A stretch of DNA of 64,000 nucleotides, taken from positions 868,001 through 932,000 of the forward strand of contig OZ260079.1 in the NCBI GenBank assembly GCA_965284365.1, read 5' to 3'. Position numbers and translations under genes: made by a program. Positions 9,052 to 16,511 of this stretch are shown here, piece after piece. This DNA comes from Phragmitibacter sp965284365 (GTDB lineage: Bacteria > Verrucomicrobiota > Verrucomicrobiia > Verrucomicrobiales > Verrucomicrobiaceae). Within the stretch, counting starts at the first letter, position 1. The number at the start of each line of letters is the position of its first letter. Under the pieces are notes generated by a model, which was not told the DNA's origin, ran no database searches, and was given only the letters and a program-made list of their open reading frames with translations.

Positions 9052-12000
9052 GGTGTAGTTTCCTTTATTGGTTTTGGGTTGGTATTTTTCTCGATCCAGT
9101 CATAGAGCACCGGCACTACGAGCAGGGTCAGGAAAGTCGAAGTAATGATCCCGCCGATCACGACGGTGGCGATTGGCCGCTGGACTTCAGCGCCCGCACC
9201 AGTCGCGATGGCCATTGGCACAAATCCAAACGAGGCCACCAGCGCGGTCATTAGTTTAGGTCTTAGACGCGTCAGGGTTCCCTCAATCACTGCCTGCCGT
9301 AGTGGCATTCCCCCGCTTCGAAGTTGGTTGATGAAGCTGATCAGCATAATACCGTTCAGCACTGCGATGCCACTAAGCGCGATGAAGCCTACAGCCGCCG
9401 AAATGGTGAAGGGCATGCCGCGCAGATACAGGGCGAATATGCCGCCCGTGACGGCAAGTGGCACGCAGGAGAAAATGAGGACTGCCTGCCGGAGCGAACC
9501 GAATGACAAGAAAATGAGCCCAAAAATCAGAAGCAGCGCCATGGGCACCACGATCATAAGGCGCGCTTTAGCTTCTACCAGATTTTTGAACTGGCCACCG
9601 AACTCGAAATAATAGCCGTCGGGAAACTTCACCTTCTGATGGATGGCGTTTGTTGCTTCACTGACGAAGCTCTGGGTGTCGCGGCCGCGAACGTTGATCA
9701 GGATGCTGACGCGTCGCTGCGTATTCTCCCGTGCTATCTGAACTGGCTGTGGCACAAGGACTACTTTTGCGACCTGGCCGAGTAGCAGCATTCCACCGTC
9801 TTCAGTATGGATCGGAAGCCGTTCAATGGCGGCGAGGTCGCTGCGTCTTTCTTCACTGAGGCGAACCACAATCGAGGATCGGCGGTTCCCTTCAATCACC
9901 GCCCCAACTTCCTTGCCGGCAAGCGCGGTCTCGATGATGCGGTTTAGATCATCGGCATGGACATTGAACTTCCTGAGCGCAGCGCGGTCAGGCTGTATCT
10001 CAATCATCGGGTTCTTTCCGATGCTATCGAACTCTGTTTCGCCGCCTCCGGGAATGGCCGTGATTACCGTCCTTGCTTCTCCGGCGAGCCGTTCCAGCTC
10101 ATCATAGCTGTCACCGAAAATCTTACATACTAGATCAGCGCGAGCTCCGGCCATAATTTCGTTGAAGCGCATCTGAATTGGCTGAGTCACGAGAATGCTC
10201 TGGCCCGGCACCTGGTCTAACAGCGATTTCCGCATCAGTGCGCCGAGTTCGTCCTTGCTGATTGTCCTGCCATCGATCTTTCGCCATTCGCTTGAGGGCT
10301 TCAGCATGATGTATGTGTCAGCGACATTGGGATTCATGGGATCGGTGGCGACCTCAGCGGTTCCTATGCGGGAAAAAATTTCTTTCACCTCGGGATAGTT
10401 TTTCCGGATAACCGCTTCGCTTTGCTTCTGGAGTTCAAGGGATGAGGAAAGACCGGCGCTGCTGCTTCTGATCAGCTGAAATGCAAAATCTCCTTCATCG
10501 AGCTGCGGTATGAATTCGGCTCCCATTTTGCTGAAGAGCCAGAGTGAAGAGCAAAAAAGTAAAACCAGCGGCAGAACCACCAGCCATCGAAAGCGCAGTC
10601 CGAAGCGGAGGAGGGGTTCATAGAAACGTTTGGTGGCGGTAACCAGCCAGTTGTCCTTTTCCTGTATTTTTCCCCCCAGCAGGAAAGAGCAAAGAACAGG
10701 CATTAGAAAAAGCGCCAGGACCAGCGAGCCGCCGAGAGCGAGCATGACGACAAGCGCCATGGGCTGGAACATCTTTCCTTCGATGCCTTGAAGGGCCAGG
10801 ATCGGCACATAAACGACAGTGATGATGAGAACCCCAAAGAACATTGGGCTTGCGACTTCCCTTGCTGAACGGAGAACCTCAGCCCGACGTTCACCATCCG
10901 TCAGTCTTCTCCCTAGCTGATGTTGTTTTTCTCCGAGGTGGCGAACGATGTTTTCAACCATTACGACAGCTCCATCGATGATCAGACCGAAATCGATAGC
11001 ACCTAAGCTCATCAGGTTGCCACTCAGGTTCCACTTCGTCATGCCTGTGATGGCGAAGAGCATTGAGAGCGGTATCACCAGCGCCACAATGAAAGCAGCC
11101 CGCCAGTTACCAAGCAGCAGGAACAGCACAATCACAACGAGCAGGGCGCCTTCACTGAGGTTCTTCTCAACAGTCGTTATGGTACGGTTTACCAGCTCGC
11201 TGCGGTCATAAAGCGTTCTGATCAAGACGCCTTGGGGAAGCTTCTCCTGGATCTCGCTTAGCTTCTCCCGAACCGCTTTTGCAACCAAACGAGAATTTTC
11301 TCCCGCCAGCATGATGGTTGCACCTACCAGTGCTTCTCTTCCATTGTCAGTCGCAGCTCCGTTCCTGAAGTTGCTACCTATAGTGACGCTTGCTACCTCA
11401 CTAAGAAGGATCGGTTCGACCGCTCCTCCGAATTTAAGGGGAAGATTGGTAAGCTCTTCAATAGAATTGACCCGGGTAGGTGCACGAACGATTAACTGCT
11501 CGCCGCCGATCTCCACATATCCGCCACCAGAGTTGCGGGTATTTTCCTCAATGATCTCGGCAAGCGTGCTTAGCGACAGTCCCCGCATCGCGAGCCTGGC
11601 AGGATCAGGCTGAATTACGATCTGCTTTTCGTATCCGCCGTTGGTATTCACTTCAACGACTCCCTTTGTTCCTCTCAACAGCGGTTTAACCTGGTATTCG
11701 TGAATCTGGGCAAGCGTCATCAGCTGCTCTTCATGGCTTGCCGGCTTGTGCGGCGCGTCATCCCGATATTCGAGGCTGTAATAGAAGATCTCTCCAAGGC
11801 CCGTTGCCACCGGCGCGAGCTTTGGACTCAAACCTTTAGGAAGTTCGTCCAGGACGCCTTGCAGTCTTTCGGTAACAAGCTGTCTTGTCCTGTATAGATC
11901 GATTCCATCTTCGAAAGTCATGGTGACCTGCGAAAGGCCGAATTTTGACAAAGAGCGGAGCTCGACCATATTGGGCAGCCCTGCCATTTCGCTTTCGATG

Positions 12001-12203
12001 GGGAAGGTAACGAGCTTTTCGACTTCCTCCGGAGCAAGCGCTTCAACGCTGGTGTTGATCTGCACCTGCGGATTTGTGATGTCTGGAACGGCATCGATGG
12101 GAAGCCTCAGCGCCGACCAGCTTCCGACAACAGCCAGGACAACGGTTGCCAGCAAGACTGCCAGCCGTTGTCGCATTGCGATTTTGATGAGCCTGCCGAG
12201 CAT
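9048..12203 (-). CDS. czcA: Heavy-metal efflux RND pump, CzcA type
   Basis: Second inner-membrane HME-RND pump, about 1051 residues. Seen: LPIDAVPDITNPQVQI after the first helix, ERLQGVLDELPKGLSPKLAP, and the proton-relay helix AIDFGLIIDGAVVMVENIVRH, which is the CzcA-type signature for divalent cations (Zn, Co, Cd). ATG at 12201-12203, directly before MLGRLIKIAMRQRL, is chosen; a longer frame would run into the adaptor gene. The adaptor stops at 12211, 7 nt upstream. The next gene overlaps by 4 nt. Confidence 0.93.
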   Translation of the reverse strand: MLGRLIKIAMRQRLAVLLATVVLAVVGSWSALRLPIDAVPDITNPQVQINTSVEALAPEEVEKLVTFPIESEMAGLPNMVELRSLSKFGLSQVTMTFEDGIDLYRTRQLVTERLQGVLDELPKGLSPKLAPVATGLGEIFYYSLEYRDDAPHKPASHEEQLMTLAQIHEYQVKPLLRGTKGVVEVNTNGGYEKQIVIQPDPARLAMRGLSLSTLAEIIEENTRNSGGGYVEIGGEQLIVRAPTRVNSIEELTNLPLKFGGAVEPILLSEVASVTIGSNFRNGAATDNGREALVGATIMLAGENSRLVAKAVREKLSEIQEKLPQGVLIRTLYDRSELVNRTITTVEKNLSEGALLVVIVLFLLLGNWRAAFIVALVIPLSMLFAITGMTKWNLSGNLMSLGAIDFGLIIDGAVVMVENIVRHLGEKQHQLGRRLTDGERRAEVLRSAREVASPMFFGVLIITVVYVPILALQGIEGKMFQPMALVVMLALGGSLVLALFLMPVLCSFLLGGKIQEKDNWLVTATKRFYEPLLRFGLRFRWLVVLPLVLLFCSSLWLFSKMGAEFIPQLDEGDFAFQLIRSSSAGLSSSLELQKQSEAVIRKNYPEVKEIFSRIGTAEVATDPMNPNVADTYIMLKPSSEWRKIDGRTISKDELGALMRKSLLDQVPGQSILVTQPIQMRFNEIMAGARADLVCKIFGDSYDELERLAGEARTVITAIPGGGETEFDSIGKNPMIEIQPDRAALRKFNVHADDLNRIIETALAGKEVGAVIEGNRRSSIVVRLSEERRSDLAAIERLPIHTEDGGMLLLGQVAKVVLVPQPVQIARENTQRRVSILINVRGRDTQSFVSEATNAIHQKVKFPDGYYFEFGGQFKNLVEAKARLMIVVPMALLLIFGLIFLSFGSLRQAVLIFSCVPLAVTGGIFALYLRGMPFTISAAVGFIALSGIAVLNGIMLISFINQLRSGGMPLRQAVIEGTLTRLRPKLMTALVASFGFVPMAIATGAGAEVQRPIATVVIGGIITSTFLTLLVVPVLYDWIEKNTNPKPIKETTP

Positions 12204-12210
12204 CTTTAAT

Positions 12211-12933
12211 CTAATGTCCGCAGGTGCAGGCTTTACCGCCGCGCAGGATCTGAAGTTCGGCAAGCCAGAGCGACATAATCGGGGCCGTTACGATTTCATC
12301 ACCGGTATAAAGGCCGTCGAGCACTTCCACATAAGCGTCGCTTACAGCACCGGTTTTGACCGGCGTGCGAACGTAATATTCGCCGTTCTTCGCATAAACG
12401 AATTTACCTTCAGCGGTTGTGAGGAGGGCTGATTTCGGGATTGCGGTGAGCCCCTCAGCAGGTTCGAGCCTGAAGGTCGCATTTATGGCAGTCCCTGCTT
12501 TCAAATCCGTTGGCGCCGCAACTGCAACCTCGAAATCACCTCCTGCACCATATAGGGATTTTTCGAGCCGAGTAACCGTGCCGGAAACAATATTTTGGTG
12601 GCCGGGCACACGCAGATCGACCTTCATGCCTGTCTGAACGCGTGCGGCCTGATCGGCGGATATCCATCCGCTCGCTTCATTCCCGCGCTGGACCGACTGG
12701 AGTTCTGCAATGAACACCGGCGTCATATCTTCCTCCTGCACCTCAGCTACTTTTAGGTCAATAGACTGCGCCATGACCTCGGTCAGGGCGATGCCTTTAC
12801 CTTCTTTATACTGCGCTCCGTTTTCGGGAGGTGGGGCATCGTGTTTGTGGCTGCTGCTGGCGTGTGACTCGGTGCAACTGGATAGCGCAGATGTAAGGCC
12901 GAGTAATAATATTCCGAGTAAGATCAGTTTCAT
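12211..12933 (-). CDS. Short RND adaptor lipoprotein with ACTC tail
   Basis: 240 residues, well under the usual 350-500 for this family. Seen: a lipobox (LTSALSSC), His-rich linker (SSHKHDAPPPENG), then only the beta-barrel and membrane-proximal parts (VDLRVPGHQNIVSGTVTRLE, IPKSALLTTAEGKFVYAKNG, VLDGLYTGDEIV). The helical hairpin and most of the lipoyl sandwich seem missing, so docking to the outer-membrane factor must differ or need another subunit. It ends GGKACTCGH, echoing the ACTC tails of the two secreted proteins at the pumps. It lies between outer-membrane factor and pump genes with 15 and 7 nt gaps, so it belongs to the complex. Confidence 0.82.
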   Translation of the reverse strand: MKLILLGILLLGLTSALSSCTESHASSSHKHDAPPPENGAQYKEGKGIALTEVMAQSIDLKVAEVQEEDMTPVFIAELQSVQRGNEASGWISADQAARVQTGMKVDLRVPGHQNIVSGTVTRLEKSLYGAGGDFEVAVAAPTDLKAGTAINATFRLEPAEGLTAIPKSALLTTAEGKFVYAKNGEYYVRTPVKTGAVSDAYVEVLDGLYTGDEIVTAPIMSLWLAELQILRGGKACTCGH

Positions 12934-12948
12934 TTCAGATTCCTCCGT

Positions 12949-14232
12949 TTATTTTTTCGTGGTAGCAGGTTTATCCTGAGCAGGCTTCAGCATGCTGCCG
13001 GGAAGCCCGGTCAGCTCTTCAAGCTGCAGCGCTGCCTCGAGGGCTTCAGCCTGGGTTTCATTTATCGCCTCAACCGCTTCCAAGTATTTGTCCTGAAGCT
13101 CGACATAGGTAGTAATCGGGACTGCTCCAAGCCTGTAATGCCGGTCGGCAAGTGCCGCTGCAGCAGCATAATCGTCAATTCCGCTGTTTCGCCAGAGGGC
13201 AAGACGCTTCTGGTGAGACCTGAAGAGGAGAACTGACCCCATCAGCTCCTTCTCTACTTCGCGCTGGGCGGCATTGAGAGTTGCTTCTGCCTGGGCTTTA
13301 CGAGCCTGTTCGGTCGTTACTTTGGCTTTGCCGCTATCCCAGACGGGTAGCGGAACTGAGAAGGTAAGGCCGATAACGGTCTGGTTTTCGTCGGCGCGTT
13401 CCTGGGACACGAACGGCCCAACGGTAAAAGTCGGATAGCGTTCATTCTTGGCGAGCTCCACTTTGAAGCCTTGCTGCTCCAATTCCGAACGCCTGAGCCG
13501 GATGTCATAATTATTTTCTGCAGCTTTGGTAAGAAGGGATTCGATCCGGGGCAGTTCGGCAAGGCTGAACGATGGCCTGATGACTGTAAGATCTGAGTCT
13601 GCCCTGACTCCCATCAGCTGATTGAGTTCGAGAAGAATTTTTTGCACCTCGATATCGGCCTTGGCAGCGCGTGATTCGGAAACGAGGGCCGCCGCTTCGA
13701 TTGTTTTGACTTCAAGCTGCGGCGCGATTCCTGCCGGTTCCCGCTGCACCATTACTTCCCGAAGGTCATTGTAGCGGGCGGCTACGTCGTTAGCGGCTTT
13801 TGAGACGGTCTGGTGGGCAGAGAGTGAATACGTGAGGACCCGAACCTTTGAGGCGATATGGAACTTGAACCGTTCAATGCCGAGTTGAGCGAGCTCGATG
13901 TCGCGGTTGGCGATTGCTTTTCGAAGTCCGAGCCTTCCTGGCCATTCAATCGGCTGGGCGATACTGGCGGAATAGGCAATTCCTTCTGAAGCACTGTTGC
14001 CTGCCGAGACACGGTTATGGCCGATATCCAGGCTGAGCTCCGGATTCGAGAGCTTTCCAGCTACTGAACGGCCTGCCCTGGCGGCTGCGATTTCGGCCTC
14101 ATAAAAGGCGATTTCAGGATTTTTTGCTAGAACGGCGGCCACGATTGTTTCGATGGACTTGGGGGTCGTTTCGGCGTTCGAAGCGTTCGCTGAGACGATT
14201 AAAATAAAAAGGCTGGCAACTAATTTTCGCAT
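12949..14232 (-). CDS. Outer-membrane efflux protein, TolC/CzcC family
   Basis: 427 residues. Seen: signal peptide ending SANASNAE, the OEP first half (VLAKNPEIAFYEAEIAAARAG) and second half with FSVPLPVWDSGKAKVTTEQA, followed by the long helices and the LEELTGLPGSML end typical of CzcC-like channels. First structural gene of the second CzcCBA operon, 15 nt ahead of the adaptor. A small Cys-rich secreted protein gene lies upstream at 14347-14730. Confidence 0.92.
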   Translation of the reverse strand: MRKLVASLFILIVSANASNAETTPKSIETIVAAVLAKNPEIAFYEAEIAAARAGRSVAGKLSNPELSLDIGHNRVSAGNSASEGIAYSASIAQPIEWPGRLGLRKAIANRDIELAQLGIERFKFHIASKVRVLTYSLSAHQTVSKAANDVAARYNDLREVMVQREPAGIAPQLEVKTIEAAALVSESRAAKADIEVQKILLELNQLMGVRADSDLTVIRPSFSLAELPRIESLLTKAAENNYDIRLRRSELEQQGFKVELAKNERYPTFTVGPFVSQERADENQTVIGLTFSVPLPVWDSGKAKVTTEQARKAQAEATLNAAQREVEKELMGSVLLFRSHQKRLALWRNSGIDDYAAAAALADRHYRLGAVPITTYVELQDKYLEAVEAINETQAEALEAALQLEELTGLPGSMLKPAQDKPATTKK

Positions 14233-14346
14233 AGAATTCCATTGCTTTTGGTAGGGCCGCGTGTTTCGACGGCGGAAACGAGCATCACCGCTCAGCTGCC
14301 TGATGCGAAGATGCTTTGTAAAAAGCCAGCGTATTTCGCGGCTTCG

Positions 14347-14730
14347 TTACAGAATAACGGAAGGTCCCCTAATAGGGATGCTCTGCTTAATATCGAGCAG
14401 AATTGAAGCCAGCGGTAGATCGGCTGAAGCGAACTGAGGCGGCTCAGCTGGCAGGGCCGGGGGAGAGGAAATGATCAGGGTGGAAAAAGTCAGAGCGAGC
14501 TGGATCAGCGCAAACGCTGCATTCTGAAACTTAACCGGGGGAATGGATTCCGATGCCTTCGCTGACTGTTCACACGTCTTGCATTTTCCGCAGCCGTCAG
14601 CAGCCACTTCGGTAATGCAGGGGGCACATTCAATGAGGCCCGCTGCGCATAGATTGTGGTAGGAGCTCCCGACCGCAAACAGCAGCAGGATCAAAAGACT
14701 GAGCAGGCGTCTGGTAAAAGGCACTCCCAT
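14347..14730 (-). CDS. Small secreted Cys-rich protein heading the second CzcCBA operon
   Basis: 127 residues. Seen: signal peptide (LLSLLILLLFAVGSSYHNLCA), a Cys cluster with ECAPCITEV and DGCGKCKTCEQ, then a hydrophobic segment (FALIQLALTFSTLIISSPPA) and the end IPIRGPSVIL. Two CxxC pairs suggest metal or redox binding. It resembles 7717-8133 and 47433-47816 in size, position and layout rather than in clear sequence. No family recognised. Confidence 0.6.
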   Translation of the reverse strand: MGVPFTRRLLSLLILLLFAVGSSYHNLCAAGLIECAPCITEVAADGCGKCKTCEQSAKASESIPPVKFQNAAFALIQLALTFSTLIISSPPALPAEPPQFASADLPLASILLDIKQSIPIRGPSVIL

Positions 14731-14844
14731 CAGGATGGAAGATGGCGGCTTCCACTTAAAATGTCAATGGCTTCAATGGTCGGAGCCGTAGAGTGGCGTT
14801 TCGTGCTCCCTACAAACCTGCTTTAGTGTATAACAATCTGATCT

Positions 14845-15010
14845 GATAGCTAAAGAAAAGCCTCCCTTTTGAGGACGACTTTTCTAACGACACCTCAGTT
14901 GAGCCCAAGCCCAACGTGAGTGTCCAGCAGCCCGTGAAGGGCCTGCGTGCGCTTCGGCAGTTCTGCCAGGTTGCCATCCTTCAGCGTCTCGGTGAACGCG
15001 TTGAAGAGCC
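14845..15010. repeat. Left copy of a direct repeat bracketing the copper island
   Basis: About 165 bp matching 48226-48392 in the same orientation, with roughly nine of ten bases equal by eye. It spans the terminator hairpin and the last 39 codons of a DUF932 gene. The copies are about 33.4 kb apart and enclose the copper genes. Confidence 0.8.
14855..14884 (-). terminator. Terminator hairpin of the decayed DUF932 gene
   Basis: GAAAAG / CTTTTC outer stem enclosing a GC-rich inner stem, followed on the minus strand by a T-rich stretch. Same structure as at 48236-48265 with different inner bases. Confidence 0.55.
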
Positions 15011-15115
15011 TCCATCCGTCCGGGGACTCCGGCAATGTAGCGGTGGCGGCAGAAGCCCCCGTCGTAGCTCGAATGATGAAATTATGAGCACTGGTCGACA
15101 GGGCTGATTTGCCTG
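14895..15115 (-). pseudogene. Decayed 3' fragment of a DUF932-family gene
   Basis: The last 39 codons match the intact protein at 48276-49046 almost exactly (FNAFTETLKDGNLAELPKRT and onward to the shared end HVGLGLN). Upstream, a stretch reading AHNFIIRAT matches AHDLIIRAT of the intact gene, but about 45 bp between the two blocks are missing and the N-terminal two thirds are gone. A reading frame of 77 codons survives by chance. The fragment marks where plasmid-module DNA meets the copper island. Confidence 0.75.
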
Positions 15116-15184
15116 TAATTCCTGGCACGGTTTTCCGTCAGTGCCTGTTAAGCGGATCGGCCTTGTCGCATCGGAAGGATTGGC

Positions 15185-15994
15185 ATGGAGACTGCTCGTG
15201 CCAACCTTGTGCGCTCGGCGTCCCAATTCTTGGCTCTCGTATTGTTCTTATTCGGATTATTGTTTCAAACGGCGACAGCCCAAGTCATTCCCTTCGACTA
15301 TGAAGATGGGCTCATTTGGGTGAAGGTGACCACTAAACTAAGCGAGACGCCTCTTAATTTTCTTCTCGATTCTGGCGCCGGCACCAGCGTTTTAGATCTA
15401 GCGACGGCGCGCAAAATTGGCGTGCAACTCGGCAAGCGTGAACAAGTCCAATGCGTTGGCACGGCAGCTTTTGCGTGGCGAGTCGATGGTTTCCGCGGCA
15501 GCGTTGGAAGTGTTGCCATAAGTCAGACTCCTTTGGCCCTGGATTTACAGGCGACTAGCGACCGGTGCAGCCGCCGCATTGATGGGCTCATCGGTCACGA
15601 CTTTTTTCGAGGGCGAATCGTTCAGATTGATTTCAAATCACGCTGCATCCGCGTGTTGAATGAGGTAAACCCCAGGAATTATTGCGCCGTCTTGCCAATG
15701 AAACTGCGCAATGACTCGATGTGCGTGCCAGCATCTATGAATGGGTCGTCGCCAAAGTGGATCCGGCTGGATACCGGATGCGATACTGCGCTGCATTGGG
15801 TGGCGCGCGCAGGCAAAGGCAACGTGCGAGCGTCCCTCCAACTTGGCGGCGAAGAAATCACGAATGTGCTTACTGCTCTGCACCGCATGGAGATATTCCC
15901 TTCCGAAGCGGGTCTGCTAGGGAATAGGGTGCTCGACAAGTACCGTGTCACAATTGACTCAATCGACCGCCGCCTGCTGCTGGAAAAGTCGTAA
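15185..15994 (+). CDS. Exported retropepsin-like aspartic protease
   Basis: 269 residues, one of very few plus-strand genes. Seen: a hydrophobic signal segment (FLALVLFLFGLLFQTATAQ), then two aspartic-protease-like loops, FLLDSGAGTSVLD near residue 55-67 and IRLDTGCDTALHW near 192-204. A hydrophobic glycine element (GLIGHDFFRG) follows the first loop and LLGNRVLDKY the second. This fits a two-lobed or tandem clan AA protease (gag-asp/aspartyl_protease_2 type) acting in the periplasm. No partner gene is evident. It sits between the DUF932 fragment and an RND fragment, a site of rearrangement, and its opposite orientation suggests a separate insertion. Confidence 0.75.
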   Translation: METARANLVRSASQFLALVLFLFGLLFQTATAQVIPFDYEDGLIWVKVTTKLSETPLNFLLDSGAGTSVLDLATARKIGVQLGKREQVQCVGTAAFAWRVDGFRGSVGSVAISQTPLALDLQATSDRCSRRIDGLIGHDFFRGRIVQIDFKSRCIRVLNEVNPRNYCAVLPMKLRNDSMCVPASMNGSSPKWIRLDTGCDTALHWVARAGKGNVRASLQLGGEEITNVLTALHRMEIFPSEAGLLGNRVLDKYRVTIDSIDRRLLLEKS

Positions 15995-16008
15995 AGCGTA
16001 AGCCTGGG

Positions 16009-16245
16009 TCAAGTCTCGCTGGCCTCTGTACTCAACTTGCCCTTTCTAAATTCACGACCGCGAAGCCAAAGGAAGATGACGGGCGTGACAATCAGAATGT
16101 GAATCAGACTGGAAATCATCCCGCCGATGACGGGTGTGGCGAGGGGTTTCATGACTTCTGCACCCTGGCGGTGGCTCCACATTATGGGCAGCAAAGAGGC
16201 GACGATTGTGCCTACAGTCATCACCTTTGGACGCAGGCGCAGGCG
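16009..16245 (-). pseudogene. C-terminal remnant of a CusA/CzcA-type RND pump
   Basis: About 78 codons encode RLRPKVMTVGTIVASLLPIM and then RQGAEVMKPLATPVIGGMIS, the conserved last two transmembrane helices of HME-RND pumps, ending GKLSTEASET. The other 950 or so residues are absent. The homology begins exactly where the small protein at 16246-16413 stops, so a deletion joined the two. Closest by motif is the CusA class (compare 37915-41325). Confidence 0.8.
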
Positions 16246-16413
16246 TCAGCGGTGGGTCATCCCACATCCACACTCCGTACTCATGCAGCAAGCGAGTTTG
16301 CATGAGATCACTTCCTTTTCTTGCACGCATAAAGGGGCTGAGATTGGAACACCAGCCACCTGCGTCACCATGAAGATGGCGGCAGTGATGATCCTAATCC
16401 AGAAATGTCTCAT
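16246..16413 (-). CDS. Small secreted Cys-rich protein, probably truncated
   Basis: 55 residues from the ATG at 16411-16413. Seen: signal peptide (FWIRIITAAIFMVTQVAGVP), then CVQEKEVISCKLACCMSTECGCGMTHR, seven Cys in about 30 residues. Its stop codon lies right at the start of the RND remnant, so the native C-terminus may be lost. Likely a copper or other soft-metal binder; it is 98 nt downstream of the multicopper oxidase gene. Confidence 0.5.
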   Translation of the reverse strand: MRHFWIRIITAAIFMVTQVAGVPISAPLCVQEKEVISCKLACCMSTECGCGMTHR

Positions 16414-16511
16414 GGGGTCAAAGGAAGCGGGTCTTGTGCTATGCAACTCCGAGAGAGGGCCAACCCCTCAAAATTACCTGAAATTGTTTTGTGGCAAATA
16501 GCCAGCCAATC

